From Grammothele lineata (taxonomy: Eukaryota > Basidiomycota > Agaricomycetes > Polyporales > Polyporaceae), in assembly GCA_002150815.3 (NCBI GenBank), contig NDFF03000001.1:496001-560000 (forward strand): 64,000 bases of DNA, read 5' to 3'. Within the stretch, counting starts at the first letter, position 1, and each line of letters begins with the position of its first letter. The notes beneath the pieces are model-generated. The model was not told where the DNA came from, made no database searches, and was given only the letters and a program-made list of their open reading frames with translations. The position numbers and the translations under genes are program-made. Shown here one piece after another: positions 43,414 through 55,900 of this stretch.

Positions 43414-46234
43414 AGCGTGTGTAGAGGATAGGAGGCTAGCCTGAAGACGTTGAGGATAGTTCGTTCGCCGGGAACGCGTGGAGACAGTTAGGTAGCGACG
43501 TAAGGTCAGACTTGGGGGTATATATGCACTTCAGTAGACATCCGACCTCCTAATGAAACCTCACCGCATAGTGTTTGTGCCGGTTCACCAGCGACATCCG
43601 ACGTCCGACGTCCCACCCAGCATCCATGAAGCTATAGGATCCTCTAGATAACGATAGGGGGGGCGCAGTTCAGCGCCAGAATTGTACAAAACTCGCGGAA
43701 CTTGAAGACCCACCCACGCGCACCCACGTAGTACTTGGAAACATCTTCGTACCGTGCGGTGTGGTGAGTGATAACCACACACGCCTGAATCGTCGCATGC
43801 ACTACTCAGACAGAGCCCAACATGGTATGTATACGAAAAGGGGGCTATCCTGGTTCGGGACGGATTGTTTCACCGGACCTGTGTGTAATTCAGGAGTCAA
43901 ATGCAGCCCCTGTCATCTCAACGATGACATCACGGAGTAAACGGAGGTAGACTCAAAGATAGACCATCCAATCGAATCACCAAGTATTCAATCCCCATAA
44001 CATAGTATGAAAAACGGGGTTTCCCTTGGGAATTTCGTCCGCTGGGGAGGGTCGAGTGGCATATATTGCGACACTTGGGGACAGTAAGGAGATTATCAAT
44101 GACCTATCCCCTATCTCAGACGTCATCGCTAGGTTAAAGGAGGCTAGCTTACGATCAGACTTCAAGGGGATTGGGCCGGCTACGTCAGCTTAATGCAAGG
44201 GGCTAAAGACTACCGAGGTTTGACACTTCGACCACAGCGGTGGACAAACTCCTTAGGGGATGCAGTTACTCTGCTGGCGGCTTCTGTGTGAGAATCATCC
44301 TGTCGTCAAAGAGAATTTTCAGACGGCGACGTTCGTCGAAGCTAACGGAGCGTACCGCAGCATACGTTGGGTGGATACTCGATCTGCGTGGTGAACGGTA
44401 CACGATGCGCAGCGCTTAGTCTGCGCTCTACCAATTTCAAGAGTGATTTTCCCGCATTCTCCATCTTCATATACGCACGCCTGTCCTGGGAAACTGGGTC
44501 CCGTGAGATACGAGTCGGGCGGTTCGGAGAATAGCCTTGGCTCCTGGACATCCTCGAAAGCCCGAGAGCTGCCAGTGGAGACCGAAATTTCTTGGGAGCT
44601 GGAGTGTGTCCGGGAGCTCTTCAATAGGCATTGCAGTGTTACTCAATAGATGCGAGGTCTGCTTGGCATCGTCCCACGGGGGTACGCCTGGATTCTATGA
44701 TATTGTCCTTGGTAGTGTCATGGACCTCTGACGTACTGAACCCTGCGCGTGAAGGTACTAGAACTATCGTGACGGGTCAGTACAGCCAGCTGCCGCAGTG
44801 TGGAGGAAAATACTCACCCGCTACGCAAACTGCCAAGACGGTTCTCGTGGAAGTAGCCGGTAGCATTTGAGCGGTTCTCCTGTGAGGTCGAGGATTATCC
44901 GCCGTTCGTCGACATTGATACTATCATTCTCCGAGTCAGCCCGGCGCGCGCGAGGTTCCGGAGCGTTTCCTGCGATATGGTCCCATCGTTGGTCAGCAAG
45001 GGACAACGACCGTGCCTCGATCCGATATTAGACCACTAGATTTCTCGCGAAAGGACGCGCTGGATGGCGTTAATGCGTATTTACGACGCACACACCGACG
45101 CGCCGACCGGCAGCGACGTGCGCTGCACCGAGGAGAACACGGTCGCGACGCAGACGGACTGATCGAGCGATGCCGAAGCATTCTCCAAGGCTGTAGCACG
45201 AGGCACAAGGACAGCATCAGCCTAAGACGTACTGGAAAGAACATTAAGCGCGACTCACGAGACAGACGCAGTGCGTTCGGGGACGCGAAGGCGTCGCGCG
45301 TGCGGGGCGCCAGGGTCCAGGAAGACCTGTGCGTGCAATAGGGGGTGGCCAGAGGGTCTGGGCCGAGACTCTCAAGCCCGCCATCGTGACAATGTCGTGG
45401 AGCGGGTGTCCGCGGTAGGGGCGCACGACATCGTCACAGGATGTCGCGAGGATGTCGAGCCGGCGGTCAGTGGCCAGATGGCGCGCATGAATCGGAGGCG
45501 TCAACTTGAACGAGGGCGTTCATAGCCAGGAATGACACACGCCGTACTAATGACTGATACGCCGTGGGCTGGGGGCGAGGCGATGGTGGGAGGTCATCAG
45601 CGGGCGAGGCTACTATCTGATCACGCACGGCAAGCACGCAGCGGACGAAGAGAGGGGGAGCTGGCCATACGGCTACTGCGGGGGCATCGAGACCTTAGAA
45701 GGGGCTTCTATGCACGCGATTTGTAGTAACGCGGGGTGCACATGGACGAGAAGAAGGCGGGTATTTGGCAGGTGTAGGGCGGGAGACGAGGAGTCCGTGG
45801 CGGAGCTGGAGAGCGCGAGGGGTAGTTGCCGGATCGGGGCAGGGTGGGCTCACTCGCTTGCCTGCTGCACCCGACACTCTCCCCCGTCTTATCACGCCCT
45901 TCACACGTCCCTGCCTCTATATAACCCATCGCCTCGCGCCTCGCCCTTTCTTTCCTCGTTTCACCCCGCCAAGCCCCTTTCCTCGCTCCTGCTGTGCCTG
46001 GCATCGCTACCGACAACGCTCTCTGCGACCCGGACACCCCGAGCACTAGCACCCCGCTTAGCCATCCTCGTACGTCGTCCCCGTGCACCGCACCAGTCGT
46101 CCCTGTAGCATCCCCGCCACTCGTGTGCATCTCGCGCGCCCGCACAAGTGCTCTCTTTTCGCTCCCTCGACGAACCCCCTGATCCGTATAGTCACCACAA
46201 AGCAATCTTTCCGCACCCCGACACCTCGGACAAG
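43414..46234. other. Gene-poor stretch with short unrecognised frames
   Basis: 2.8 kb. A set of minus-strand frames at 44319-45250 contains protein-like text (CVYEDGECGKITLEIGR; NDSINVDERRIILDLTGE), and D-E-R-R occurs twice, also near 44,330. I could not join these into a gene. The right end (45,860-46,230) is the C/T-rich leader of the Yippee gene. Nothing else stands out. Confidence 0.4.
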
Positions 46235-46866
46235 ATGGGCATGAGCTACCGCCGTTACCTGTCTGGAGCTCGCATCTACGGCTGTTCAAATTGCAAGACG
46301 CATCTTGCCACTATCCATTCGATGATCTCCCGAGTACGTCGCATCCCTTTTCTTGTCCATTCCCCCTCTTGGCTTTCTCTCGCCAAATGCTCACGAACGT
46401 CTACCCCAACAGGCTTTCAATGGCCAGCATGGGAGAGCATACCTTTTTGATGGAGTGTGAGTACTCTATTCTGTCACGAGAGCTTCTCTATGAGCTCATA
46501 TCGCTGCTCGAATTTCCTCCACCTCGCGTCCTCCACGGCGGTTGTCAATGTACTATTTATGGACATGTTTCTTCAATCGCTACCGCGCCATCTCGGATGA
46601 ACCGTTCGCCACACCCGCAGCGTCAACGTGGTTGAGGGTGAGCCAAACGACAGGCAGATGACTACGGGGAACCACACCGTACGGGACATTTACTGCTGTA
46701 AATGCGGAGCCGTCCTCGGTTGGAAATACGTAGGTGCATTCCATGAGTCATCGGGGTGCTTTCTAACGGCATCGCTCTGTGTTAGGACTATGCGTACGAA
46801 CCTTCTCAGAAGTACAAGGAGGGCAAGTTTATCCTCGAGCGGAACTTGCTTGTGGACGTCCAGTGA
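46235..46866 (+). CDS. Yippee-family zinc-binding protein
   Basis: About 115 aa in four exons. Yippee proteins have a single globular domain that binds zinc through two CxxC pairs; the yeast homologue is Moh1, and animal YPEL5 works with the GID/CTLH ubiquitin ligase. Here the pairs are [10 protein letters not shown] and [12 protein letters not shown]. Between them lie [20 protein letters not shown] and [17 protein letters not shown]. The C-terminus is [19 protein letters not shown] then VDVQ. Length and spacing are those of a complete protein. It stands alone in a gene-poor area. Confidence 0.93.
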
Positions 46867-49704
46867 TGGACGGGCAGCGGCCTTCGCCGCGTTGCCAGCG
46901 TCTTTGAGGGACGCAACGAGGCGGACGCGGGCATTCGTGCACACCTCACGTCCTCCCTCGTTTCGTCTCCAAGGTGCATCATTCCACACGGTTTCCATTC
47001 GTCGATTCAAGCGAATACGGTCCTCTCTCACCCTCCTCCTCATATCCCGCCGACATCCTCACTCATATCACTACCGATCTCGCCAGTGCGCTGGAGTCGT
47101 ACCAGTGCCACGACGAACCACCCTTGACTTGCGCAGATGCGCCGTCGATACCCACGTCGGAATTATCCCACGTCTGCAACCATCCGCTGCTCCACGGCCG
47201 CACGACGTACGGATAGTTGTTCACGTGGATGCATATACCAGGACGAATAGCTGCTTCAAGCAGTCGTCCTCCATAGGGATGTACGTCGTCGGTACTACCG
47301 ACGGCACAAATCCCCGACTCCCCCTACTCCCTCTTCCCTAGTTGCCTACCGTTGGTTCCCGGGACGTATCCTTCGGGTGACGTTTCTTGAACCTTTGAGG
47401 TTCTTGGTGTTCATTCCCCTACTCCTCCCCATCTTTATCTCTCCTATTCTTACCTGACAACATACATCTCGTATATCAGGTTCGAAGTTGTCTTGGTACA
47501 TAGCTTCCGTAGTTGTACTGACGTTGGGCGATGCGCCGAGGTGCCATCAGTATACGTAGTTAGTTGCGATAGCAGTCGTAGATAGTGGCGTCTGTAGGAT
47601 GTGTAGTTACTGAGAAGTTACGATCTGAATTGATGGATCCACTGTACCGCCGTGAGGATGTGTTGAGGATGATCTGCGTACCAAGCACAAAGCCATAGCA
47701 GTATATTGGCTAGGCCCTGAGCATTATGCTATGAGAACTTGTGGCGATCAAAGAAGTTGCCGAGACTGAACTCAAAGTCGGATAAGGCAGGAGCTTGCCC
47801 GAATGAAGGAGCCAACTCATCATCAGCTTGCCGATGAAACTCACGTAGGTCCTGGCATGAAGATATATTGTCTCGTGCACAACTATGCAACGGCCAGGAC
47901 TTGGACAAGCAGCAGATCATATCTATTCGCCATATGAATCTCTTGCAGCTCATTCTAGGGTCACCTATAAGCATGAGAATTTGTGGGCACAGGGTTCAAG
48001 AGATTTATTTGTACGCTGAGCTGCGGCACGGATTTAGCCGTTGTAAAGCGTTGCTTATAACCTCTAGATAAGTATGCATCGTGCATGTGAGGCCTACGAG
48101 GAACAGTTACAGTGCGAGTGACATGAGCCAGTCGGAGGCGGCCGCATATCATCAAGTAAGGACTTAGTGCGCTGCATGAACCAAACCGTTCTCCCGAACA
48201 TTTCTCCAGTACCGAGGGACTGCGGGGAAGGAGAACAAAGGGGGCTAGGTCGTCGGTACATGTGACGAAGACGACCGTCTTCCCGAACAAGATGCAGATG
48301 TCGGAGCGAACTGAGGTCGTATTCTACATATGCAGACCGGGCGGTAATAGGTACACGCATTCAACGAACATCGGATGGTCTGGAAAAAGGCCGTGAACTC
48401 AGTATCTATAGAGACGTCACGAAGATAAGTACACCTTGTGCGCAAAAGAGGCGAGCTAGGGCCTCTCGAAGACAAAAGAAGGAGATACGCTCGTGTCAGT
48501 TTGACAGCGATAGAGCCAGAGATAGGTGCGAGGGCAAAACGCCGAATTCGAACGAAGTGCGGCGGCCATCTGCGCGCGGAGGCAGAACAGAACAATCCTG
48601 AGGATCTTCTTGAGTTGAATTCTCTCGAATCCTAGTCATGCGGCGGCGACTTGAAAACCCCAGCAAAGCGTCGCCCGAGAGCATACCGCCGCGAGGAACG
48701 CGGAGAATACGGCAGCGGAAAATGCGGAAAAGAGGGGCGGGCCGGAGAGGTCGCTCGTTCGGGAGCAGTGAGAATTTGTGGGGTTGAGGTCGATTGCCAT
48801 GGGCGTGGCGGAATGAACGCGGGGCAGTCGAGGAACGGGTGCACGGCGTGGGCGTGGATGTAATACATGCAGCGGCGCGGGGCCGCGGGCAGCTGCAAAC
48901 GTCAATTGAGGATCATGTTCAGTGGTCTGGGCTGGGCGACGGAGCACAACGGAAACGGTCGGAGACCCGGGCACTACATATGTCGTCGGTGTAATCGGGA
49001 GCTGGCCGCCTGCGCGGAAGGGCGTTTCTTGGGCGTTTCGGTGGGTTCGGGCGAGAGACGCGCTGGTTGCGCGGCAGCGCGATGCCGCGCTGACACGGGA
49101 GCGCGCTGGAACGCGGCGCGGCCGTTGGGTTTGTTGGGGAAGGCAAAGATATCAACGTCGTCGTGAATCTGATGACACATCCCGACGTGGTCGCTGTCAG
49201 CGAGCATCATCCCTGACGCCCCCGCAGACCACCCACACGCGCCCGGCGAGCTATCTGGAGAGGAGCATTGGCGGGCAGAACATATCGGCGGCGGGGCGAG
49301 CAGGGAGACGAGCGGGACGAGTGACGTCGACAATGGGAGAAGAGTGTTGGGGACGCGAAAGCGCGCGCTTCGGAACGCGTCGCGAGAAGCCGGAATAGGC
49401 AGGCGTGTTATGCCGCTGCAAACCGTTGGGGATCCCTCTTCCGCATCCAATTGCCGGCCTCTTCCTTGCCCCCTTATATACCCCCGAGTCCCCGCACCCC
49501 CCCCGCTCTCTACCACCCCCACACTCGTGCCTATCATACCTTGCCCCGCGTACCGGCAGCACAAGACAATCGCCTCTTCCACCATCACTCCCCGCGTCCG
49601 TATTCGGTCCATTACACCTCTCCGTACCACCCCGAGTAAGTTTCCGCATATAAAGCTACTAGGGACGCGCCTCTAACAAGGCTTCCTCTCAGCCCCCAGC
49701 TGCC
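46867..49704. other. Gene-poor stretch
   Basis: 2.8 kb. The first 600 bp are probably Yippee 3' sequence. An ATG-started minus-strand frame at 47729-47974 ends with protein-like text (LREFHRQADDELAP ... FEFSLGNFFDRHKFS), but no family is recognised. From 48,600 the DNA becomes very GC-rich with no reliable frame. The last 250 bp are a pyrimidine-rich promoter/leader with a likely 5'-UTR intron ending just before the next start. Confidence 0.4.
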
Positions 49705-49977
49705 ATGTCTGCTGCCATTGCCACCCCCTCGCCTTTCAACCCCGCCGCGTCGCGCCCGCGAGTGTCGTCCCCGCTCGCCGCCTCTGCGCAGCCCAGACCA
49801 CAGCCCGCGCGCACGCACTCCTTCCCCACCTCGCGACCGCTGCGCCCGTTCCCGTCTATCGCGGTGAACACGAAAACATCTGCGCGCAAGCCAGTGAAGA
49901 TCATCGAACCCCCCGCAAACTTCAAGGGCGCATTCGTCCTCAACCTCACCCAGGCCGAGCTCAGCCGGCAAGAGTGA
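49705..49977 (+). CDS. Small disordered protein, unknown function
   Basis: A single ATG-started coding exon of 90 aa. The first 60 residues are proline, serine, alanine and arginine-rich and probably disordered; the last 30 (SARKPVKIIEPPANFKGAFV, then LNLTQAELSRQE) look like a short conserved motif. A pyrimidine-rich promoter and a probable 5'-UTR intron (GTAAGT near 49,633 to CTCTCAG just before the start) support expression. I do not recognise the family. Confidence 0.55.
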   Translation: MSAAIATPSPFNPAASRPRVSSPLAASAQPRPQPARTHSFPTSRPLRPFPSIAVNTKTSARKPVKIIEPPANFKGAFVLNLTQAELSRQE

Positions 49978-52900
49978 GCAGACGTCCGGTCCGCCGCTCT
50001 TTTCGACCCCTCTCCTCTCCTCTGGACTTCTCTGGGTTTCTCGGGATGTATACAGGTGTGTGGACACCTACGTACTGGGGATGTGTGGTTGCGGCTGACC
50101 ACCGTCCCCCTCAGTCCTTTGTAATGTCAACCCTCGCCATGACCTGTCACCAACATACCCCTCGGGCTTCGCGTTGCCTTGTGCACTATCGTCTCGCCGG
50201 TCCCGGTGGCTTCCCCAAACACGAACTGTAGAATAGAAAGTACTGTTTACGACGTGTTTATTGCCTTTCACCTGTACATGTACATAGACATTCTCCTTCC
50301 TTCTTCCCCCACCCTTTCCGCTCTATGCCTTATGCGTATGCCGTTTCCTTTACTTCTACGGATGACCATCTTGCATGCGGTCCGACGTCTACCTGTCGGT
50401 AGGGTTTCGCTGGGTGTTGCGGGGGTTTCATCATCACTTATGGGCTCTAGCACCCTTCCACTTTGTACGTTTCATACCGCCCTGAACCGTGTAGGTTGTT
50501 GTAACGCATGCAGGTTCACTCCATCCCCTTACACGCATGCGACGTCCAGCGCGGTTCGATGCCACTGCCGCTTGAGGTATAAAGTCTCCTTACGAACTAA
50601 CGAGGTAGCTGGAATGCATCTAGCCGAGGACGAAGCGGGCGAACGGGCGTTCCAGAAGTGCGACCTGCGAGTCCCGTGCCAAGCTTCCGAAAGCTTAATG
50701 GTTGAATGCGTTCGACTAGTAATGCATAGAGAAGCGGACGGAATGTCGTCATTTGGACGTTATGCTACCGATGTACGAGTCAACGGAGGCTATGTGTATA
50801 GTATGTGCGTAGCCGTTCCTGCGGCGGCGCACCAGCTGCTGATGACGCGCCCTCGTGAGCAGGCCGAAATGTTACGGTGCGGCATGCTCTGGGATATTAT
50901 GGTAGTCTTCTACGCAGTAGCGATGCTGTATGCCCGGCAGATCAAGTAGAGAAATCACTGGGGCATTTACGCTGTTCAATTTAGTCCCGGGAACACTGGT
51001 GATGTCAAGAGGCTGCGCAACCAACGCCGGGTTTGTGGGCTCTATTGACGTCTGGGATAGCTTTCGCCAGAGTGCAGCATACATGAGAACCTTAGAGAGG
51101 TGTAATTTTGGAAGACTGAGTAGCGACTCCCGGGTTGGCATGCGCAGCGCGCAGTTGCTGAGTGAGGCAGTACACATCTTCAGCCAAAAAGCAGTCCCCT
51201 CACACCGGGAGTGCTCGGCTGAGCCTACCGCAGCGTCGTCCAAAGATGAGATTTGACCTGAAAGCTTATATCGCCCGGCGTTCAGATAACCTCAAGGGCC
51301 TACGGTACTTTGGTACTTGGCGCTCGCAGCGATTCGCGGACCCCCAAGGTGGCAAAAGCGGGATGCCGTAACCGCAGGAGGGGCTGCTGACCGACGACTT
51401 GTTGTTCTATCGGGATTGTGTCCATCGCAGTGCGTCAAACTGAGAGCGAAGCTGCGTGTCGTTTGGACAGAGGGCCTAGCCCCCGCAGTGAGCGGATGCG
51501 GAAGGCGATGGCATGAGCGAGCGCCACGGAGGTAGGCGGGCTCTATGGAAGGACTGCGACCATCCGCTACAAGGTACGAGGAAAGGAGAGATTGATGAGG
51601 CGAATCTCGCGGGCGAGCGTGTAGACCGTATACGCACTCGCGAACGATGGCGCGTGTCGAGCAGGCGAAGCTTGTGCTGTAGGATTCTACCGATGGTCCT
51701 CGGAAGCGAGGTAGCCGACAGGGGATCGAGCATTCAGTGCGGCAGCATCGGGCTCGCGATGTTGTTGGACGGGGATATCAGTGGGCGAAGGCTGAGGTAG
51801 TTGAGACCGGGGCGCTCAAGACGTTCAAGGGAGAGGGATATCTGGAAGAGCAACGTCCAGAGCTTCCCAGCGACCCTTGAGGGCTCGAGGCGATATTGCA
51901 CTCGGCGATCCCACAACCGGCGGATAGTGGATGCTGGGATGGGCGCGCAACAGACCACAGCGGCGAAGAGAACGCAGGTATTGACCGCAGTGGACAAGGC
52001 ACTTGGCCCGGCAGCCGCGGGAAGACGTCTTCACCCGTCCAGAATTGGTAACGAGAAGGACATTCGAGTATGCCAGTTGACCACTCGATGTCAGCGCGAA
52101 GGCGGATTGAGTTCGATGTGGCCGAGACCCAGATAGAGCACAGTACCCGGCTAGGCGCCCCAAGGCCGACCAGAACAGAACCAGCGACGTGTCGGCCGGT
52201 GGCCCATACGCAACGATGACGAAACTCAGGCCTATTGTCGGCTTGAGCGCGGCCGATGGACGACGCGTCCGTAATTGCACGCGCCGACAACTGCAGGTCG
52301 ACGTTGCAATTTTATACCACCTCTGCCGAATGGGGAGGACCAGCGGGCGAAAGCTTGACGACTCCTGCGCACCGTCGGCCGTCCCACGCCTGACGCGCTC
52401 CAGGCACCCATTCCCCGATTCAGAGGCTGTCATTGCCAGTCCAGCATGGTCAGCGCAGTCGAGAGCAACCGCCGAGAAGCACGGGCGCACCCCAAAGCCT
52501 CGAAAAGCTCACGCGGGATAGGCGTGGCGTTCCTGAATGATCAGGGGTAGTATTCATCGTTGATCCGAAGATTCGCTTTCCTCCCCTCCTTTCTGAGGCT
52601 TTGCGAAAAAATACCGCTCTTGGCGGCACAGCGATCTTGCTCGTTGTTCGGGTCCGCTGAGCACTTCGGGGGGACCAGAACCTCCGCGAATTGTCAGCGT
52701 TTCGTTTGTCGCCCCGGTGGCGGTGCTGTAAGGATGTCGTAAGCGGCGTTCCTTTGCTGGCATGTCGGTTGGGCGCGAGCGCAACTTGAACGCAGCTGGT
52801 AACATATGGTGCCAAGCTGGATGAGCGACGCAAACGTGGAATGGACCTTATAGCGTTCGACCAACAGATTGATCCGTCCCACCTGCTCCAGTAGCTTGTG

Positions 52901-55900
52901 CCTCTATTCAGGAGGCACATGTTCCGTAGCGCTGTTTGACTGGTGACCAATGATACACACGTCAGATGAAATTCTCCCATCCGTGCTGACAAGTCAATGG
53001 TAAGTATTCATCATGGACGGGAGAACAGTTGGGAAATGCGACGTCATTCGTTCACCAACCGTGCTCGACATTGATTGGTTGAGCATTTGTTGAGAATGTC
53101 ATGTCTCTTGCGTCAAAGGCGAACTGTCGGCTTCTCAAGATCCGGTGTTGGCAAACTGTTCACTAGTAGGCCCGGACAAATTCAGCGGCGCATGGAGTCA
53201 TACTCAGAATTTCTCATTGTGTTTACGTATACTGCGGAATGGCGAAGGCTTTCAAAGTTATGAAGTTTGTTTTCCTCCCGGCGGCAAATGGAATACTAGA
53301 GAATTTGACGTTAGGTATCTAAGTTGAATGTATAAACGCATGTTCTGTCAGCCTACTTGCCCGATCATTCCTTCAGTAAAGAGGCCACTTGAACTCTATT
53401 GTGGTCCGAAAATGAGGCATGAAAAGGATCGAGTCACATCAGTTTCTGGGATGAAAGGAGAGCGCAGAACCTATCGGTAAACAAGCGACTCAGGCTTCGT
53501 GCTGGTCATCGCAGATGTGGTATGACTCGGCGCCGACTGAATGACCATACCTGGGAGTGTGTTTTTTCCCCTAGGCCACATCGTGCTGCAGCGAGTCTTT
53601 CAGGCATACCGTATCGTCTTCGGAGTTAGCTGAGATCGTCGCCTGCAAAAGTTTGCTGAGCAAATGAACTCCGGAGGTGACAAGGCGCATCCGGTTTGGA
53701 GACCGCATGTATACTTCCTGAAGATTTGTCGCAGACATGATAAGCATAATTTGGGATAAGAAATATCTAAAACATACAGGACATACACAACTTTCGCGCC
53801 ATTCGCACGTTCACAATCACTGAGACATAGGAGCGGGTTTCTTTGATGACGCTACTCGCTCTGATATGGTGCGGATATCCATAGACAGGCTCATACGCTC
53901 GAGTGACAACCATTGGTAGGCCTGAGGGGGTTACGAGGAAGGGTCAGCAGACAGCATGAGAGATATATACCGCCGGGGGATGGGCCAAGCGGCACCGATG
54001 GAGCGTGTGGCGTGATGACCGGAGTTGGGAACGTACGACTCGCCGTCCAACGTCCGTAGCGGAGCGGGGATGATACGGCAGATAGGCTCCAGACGAGCGG
54101 CCCGCGGGAACTCTGGGGCGTGCAATTCGAAACAAAAGAAACGGCCATTTGGCTACAGAACGGCGACACCTGGCACATACGCTCCCGCGCCTTCGTTCTC
54201 CGAGGATATCATTGCAGGGCCCTCGCGCCGTGAGAGCATGGTTACCAGAACGAAGCTGTTGGCCGCAAAAGTGATATCAGCGCTGATAATGGAGTCTCGG
54301 TTACGGACCTACCTACACCGGTTACCGGTGATGACACGATACTATCATTGGGCTTGAATCTGAAGGATTGCGGGGACGTGCAGGAACAATAACAGGAGGG
54401 GATAGTAGCGTTCTAAACCGGGTGCTTGCTTGTGCCGCCACATGATCTCGGCCACAGATGAGTGTTGAACGGCGGCGGCTGATGGGAATGAGTGACAGCC
54501 ATTCAGGCCCCAATCACCGGCACAAGTGACGTTGTCACGGCGGGCGAGTCAGGATTGCCTTTGCAATCGCAGGAAGTCAGTCACTTTTCAGAACCTCCGT
54601 CAGAAGTCGGACGGTCCGGATGCCCTCCGAGAGGAACGGCGCAAACCTTCGACTGCCCGAGCTGCGGGGCGATTTGGACAGAAAGTCTTCGTGTAGTAGG
54701 TGCTCCCACGCGGGCGCTGTTGGACGAAGCAGGGTTGCAAGGAGAGCCAAGAAGGGCGAGCCATGCGGTCCGGGTGAGTCAACCCCATAACCTTGCGGAG
54801 CGGTCAGTGTGGGCTCCGAGGCAGTGCGAGACTCCCGACGGTACTCACAAGACCAAGGGGCACTCTGAAAGGGTATATGCTGCCTCAAGATAGCCCTTCT
54901 CCCGTGTTAGCTCCCAGAACATGAGGTTGTGGCCTTGTATTCGCAGAAGACACTTCTGGAAGTCTCAAAGGCTCCGACTTCCGACCTTATGGCGTCCAGA
55001 GATGTCTGGATGAGCACGGGGGCGGGGGCGTATTTGCGTGTTGAGCGGTATGACTTGCGAGTGCCGGCCGCTCCGGTTATCAACGGGGAATCGCCGTGGA
55101 GAGCGTACACGGATGACCAGCGAAGTTTCCAAACGACCTTTTGAGAACAAGGACGAGGGGCGTGAAGGTCATTTCTAGGGTGGGTGCCATCGCGGTGGCG
55201 GGGTCCGGCTGTCCGCCCAACTCAATGTTCGCCGCTGAGACAGAGAGGGGGCAACGATCCGATGACGGAGGCCCGCTGTCGGCATTCGTAGGCCCCAAGG
55301 GGGCGAGGGGCGGCGAGCTGTCTGGCTACATGCCCACCGAAGATCAATAACAGAGTGCTCGGGTAAGTAAGAAAGCACTGCCACCAGACGAGGATGTCTA
55401 TCGGGAGGATCGATTTGTCTCTCCCGGGAAATCTCACGTCGGGGAGGGATGTGAGAACTCGCTGGGGCCTCCGGAACCGGGATGGGGAGCCTGGGAACTT
55501 CCAGAAAGCCAACACGAGTGGTCGAAGACTCGGAGGCAGAAAGCTGGAGATCATGCGTGAATAGCAGTCGCAACATACGGAAGATCACGAGGACGACATG
55601 GGTAAGGAAGACGTACCGGTCGTGCGAGACATATGCCACGACGATGTCTTGCGTGGGGGTGAGTCTCCAAAAGCCTGCCCAGATTGCCCGGCGCCCGACG
55701 CGTCCCAAGACGTGTTAGACGGTGTGTAGCCTACAGGAGTCCACAAGGGGTCTTTAGTGGCGGTTCGAGAGCAAGAGCGTCCGGACGGCGGCCGCGTCCG
55801 ATCATTTGGACCGACAAGATGTCCCTAGCCCGGGGCATTGGCGCCTTGCTATATTCCTTCGGCAACTCGCGGCTGCAGTTGGTCCTGTCGTGAACCCGAT

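Noticed and set aside
44405..44445. tRNA-like stretch on the minus strand (TTGGTAGAGCGCAGACTAAG with a 6-bp stem after it)
   Set aside because: A D-arm-like A box and an anticodon-like stem are present, but no acceptor stem pairs and the T-arm position lacks a proper GTTCRANYC; not a functional tRNA.
47729..47974. 81-codon ATG-started minus-strand frame
   Set aside because: The C-terminal half is protein-like, but no partner exons, promoter or family could be found, so it is mentioned only in the gap entry.
51825..52992. Minus-strand frames of 221, 180 and 170 codons
   Set aside because: They overlap each other in different frames, lack recognisable motifs and partly start at non-ATG codons; no basis for calling a gene or a transposase.
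54492..54893. 133-codon frame with a C-x2-C pair (FDCPSCGAIW)
   Set aside because: Starts at GTG, no second metal pair, strongly competing frames on the other strand; too weak for a zinc-finger gene.
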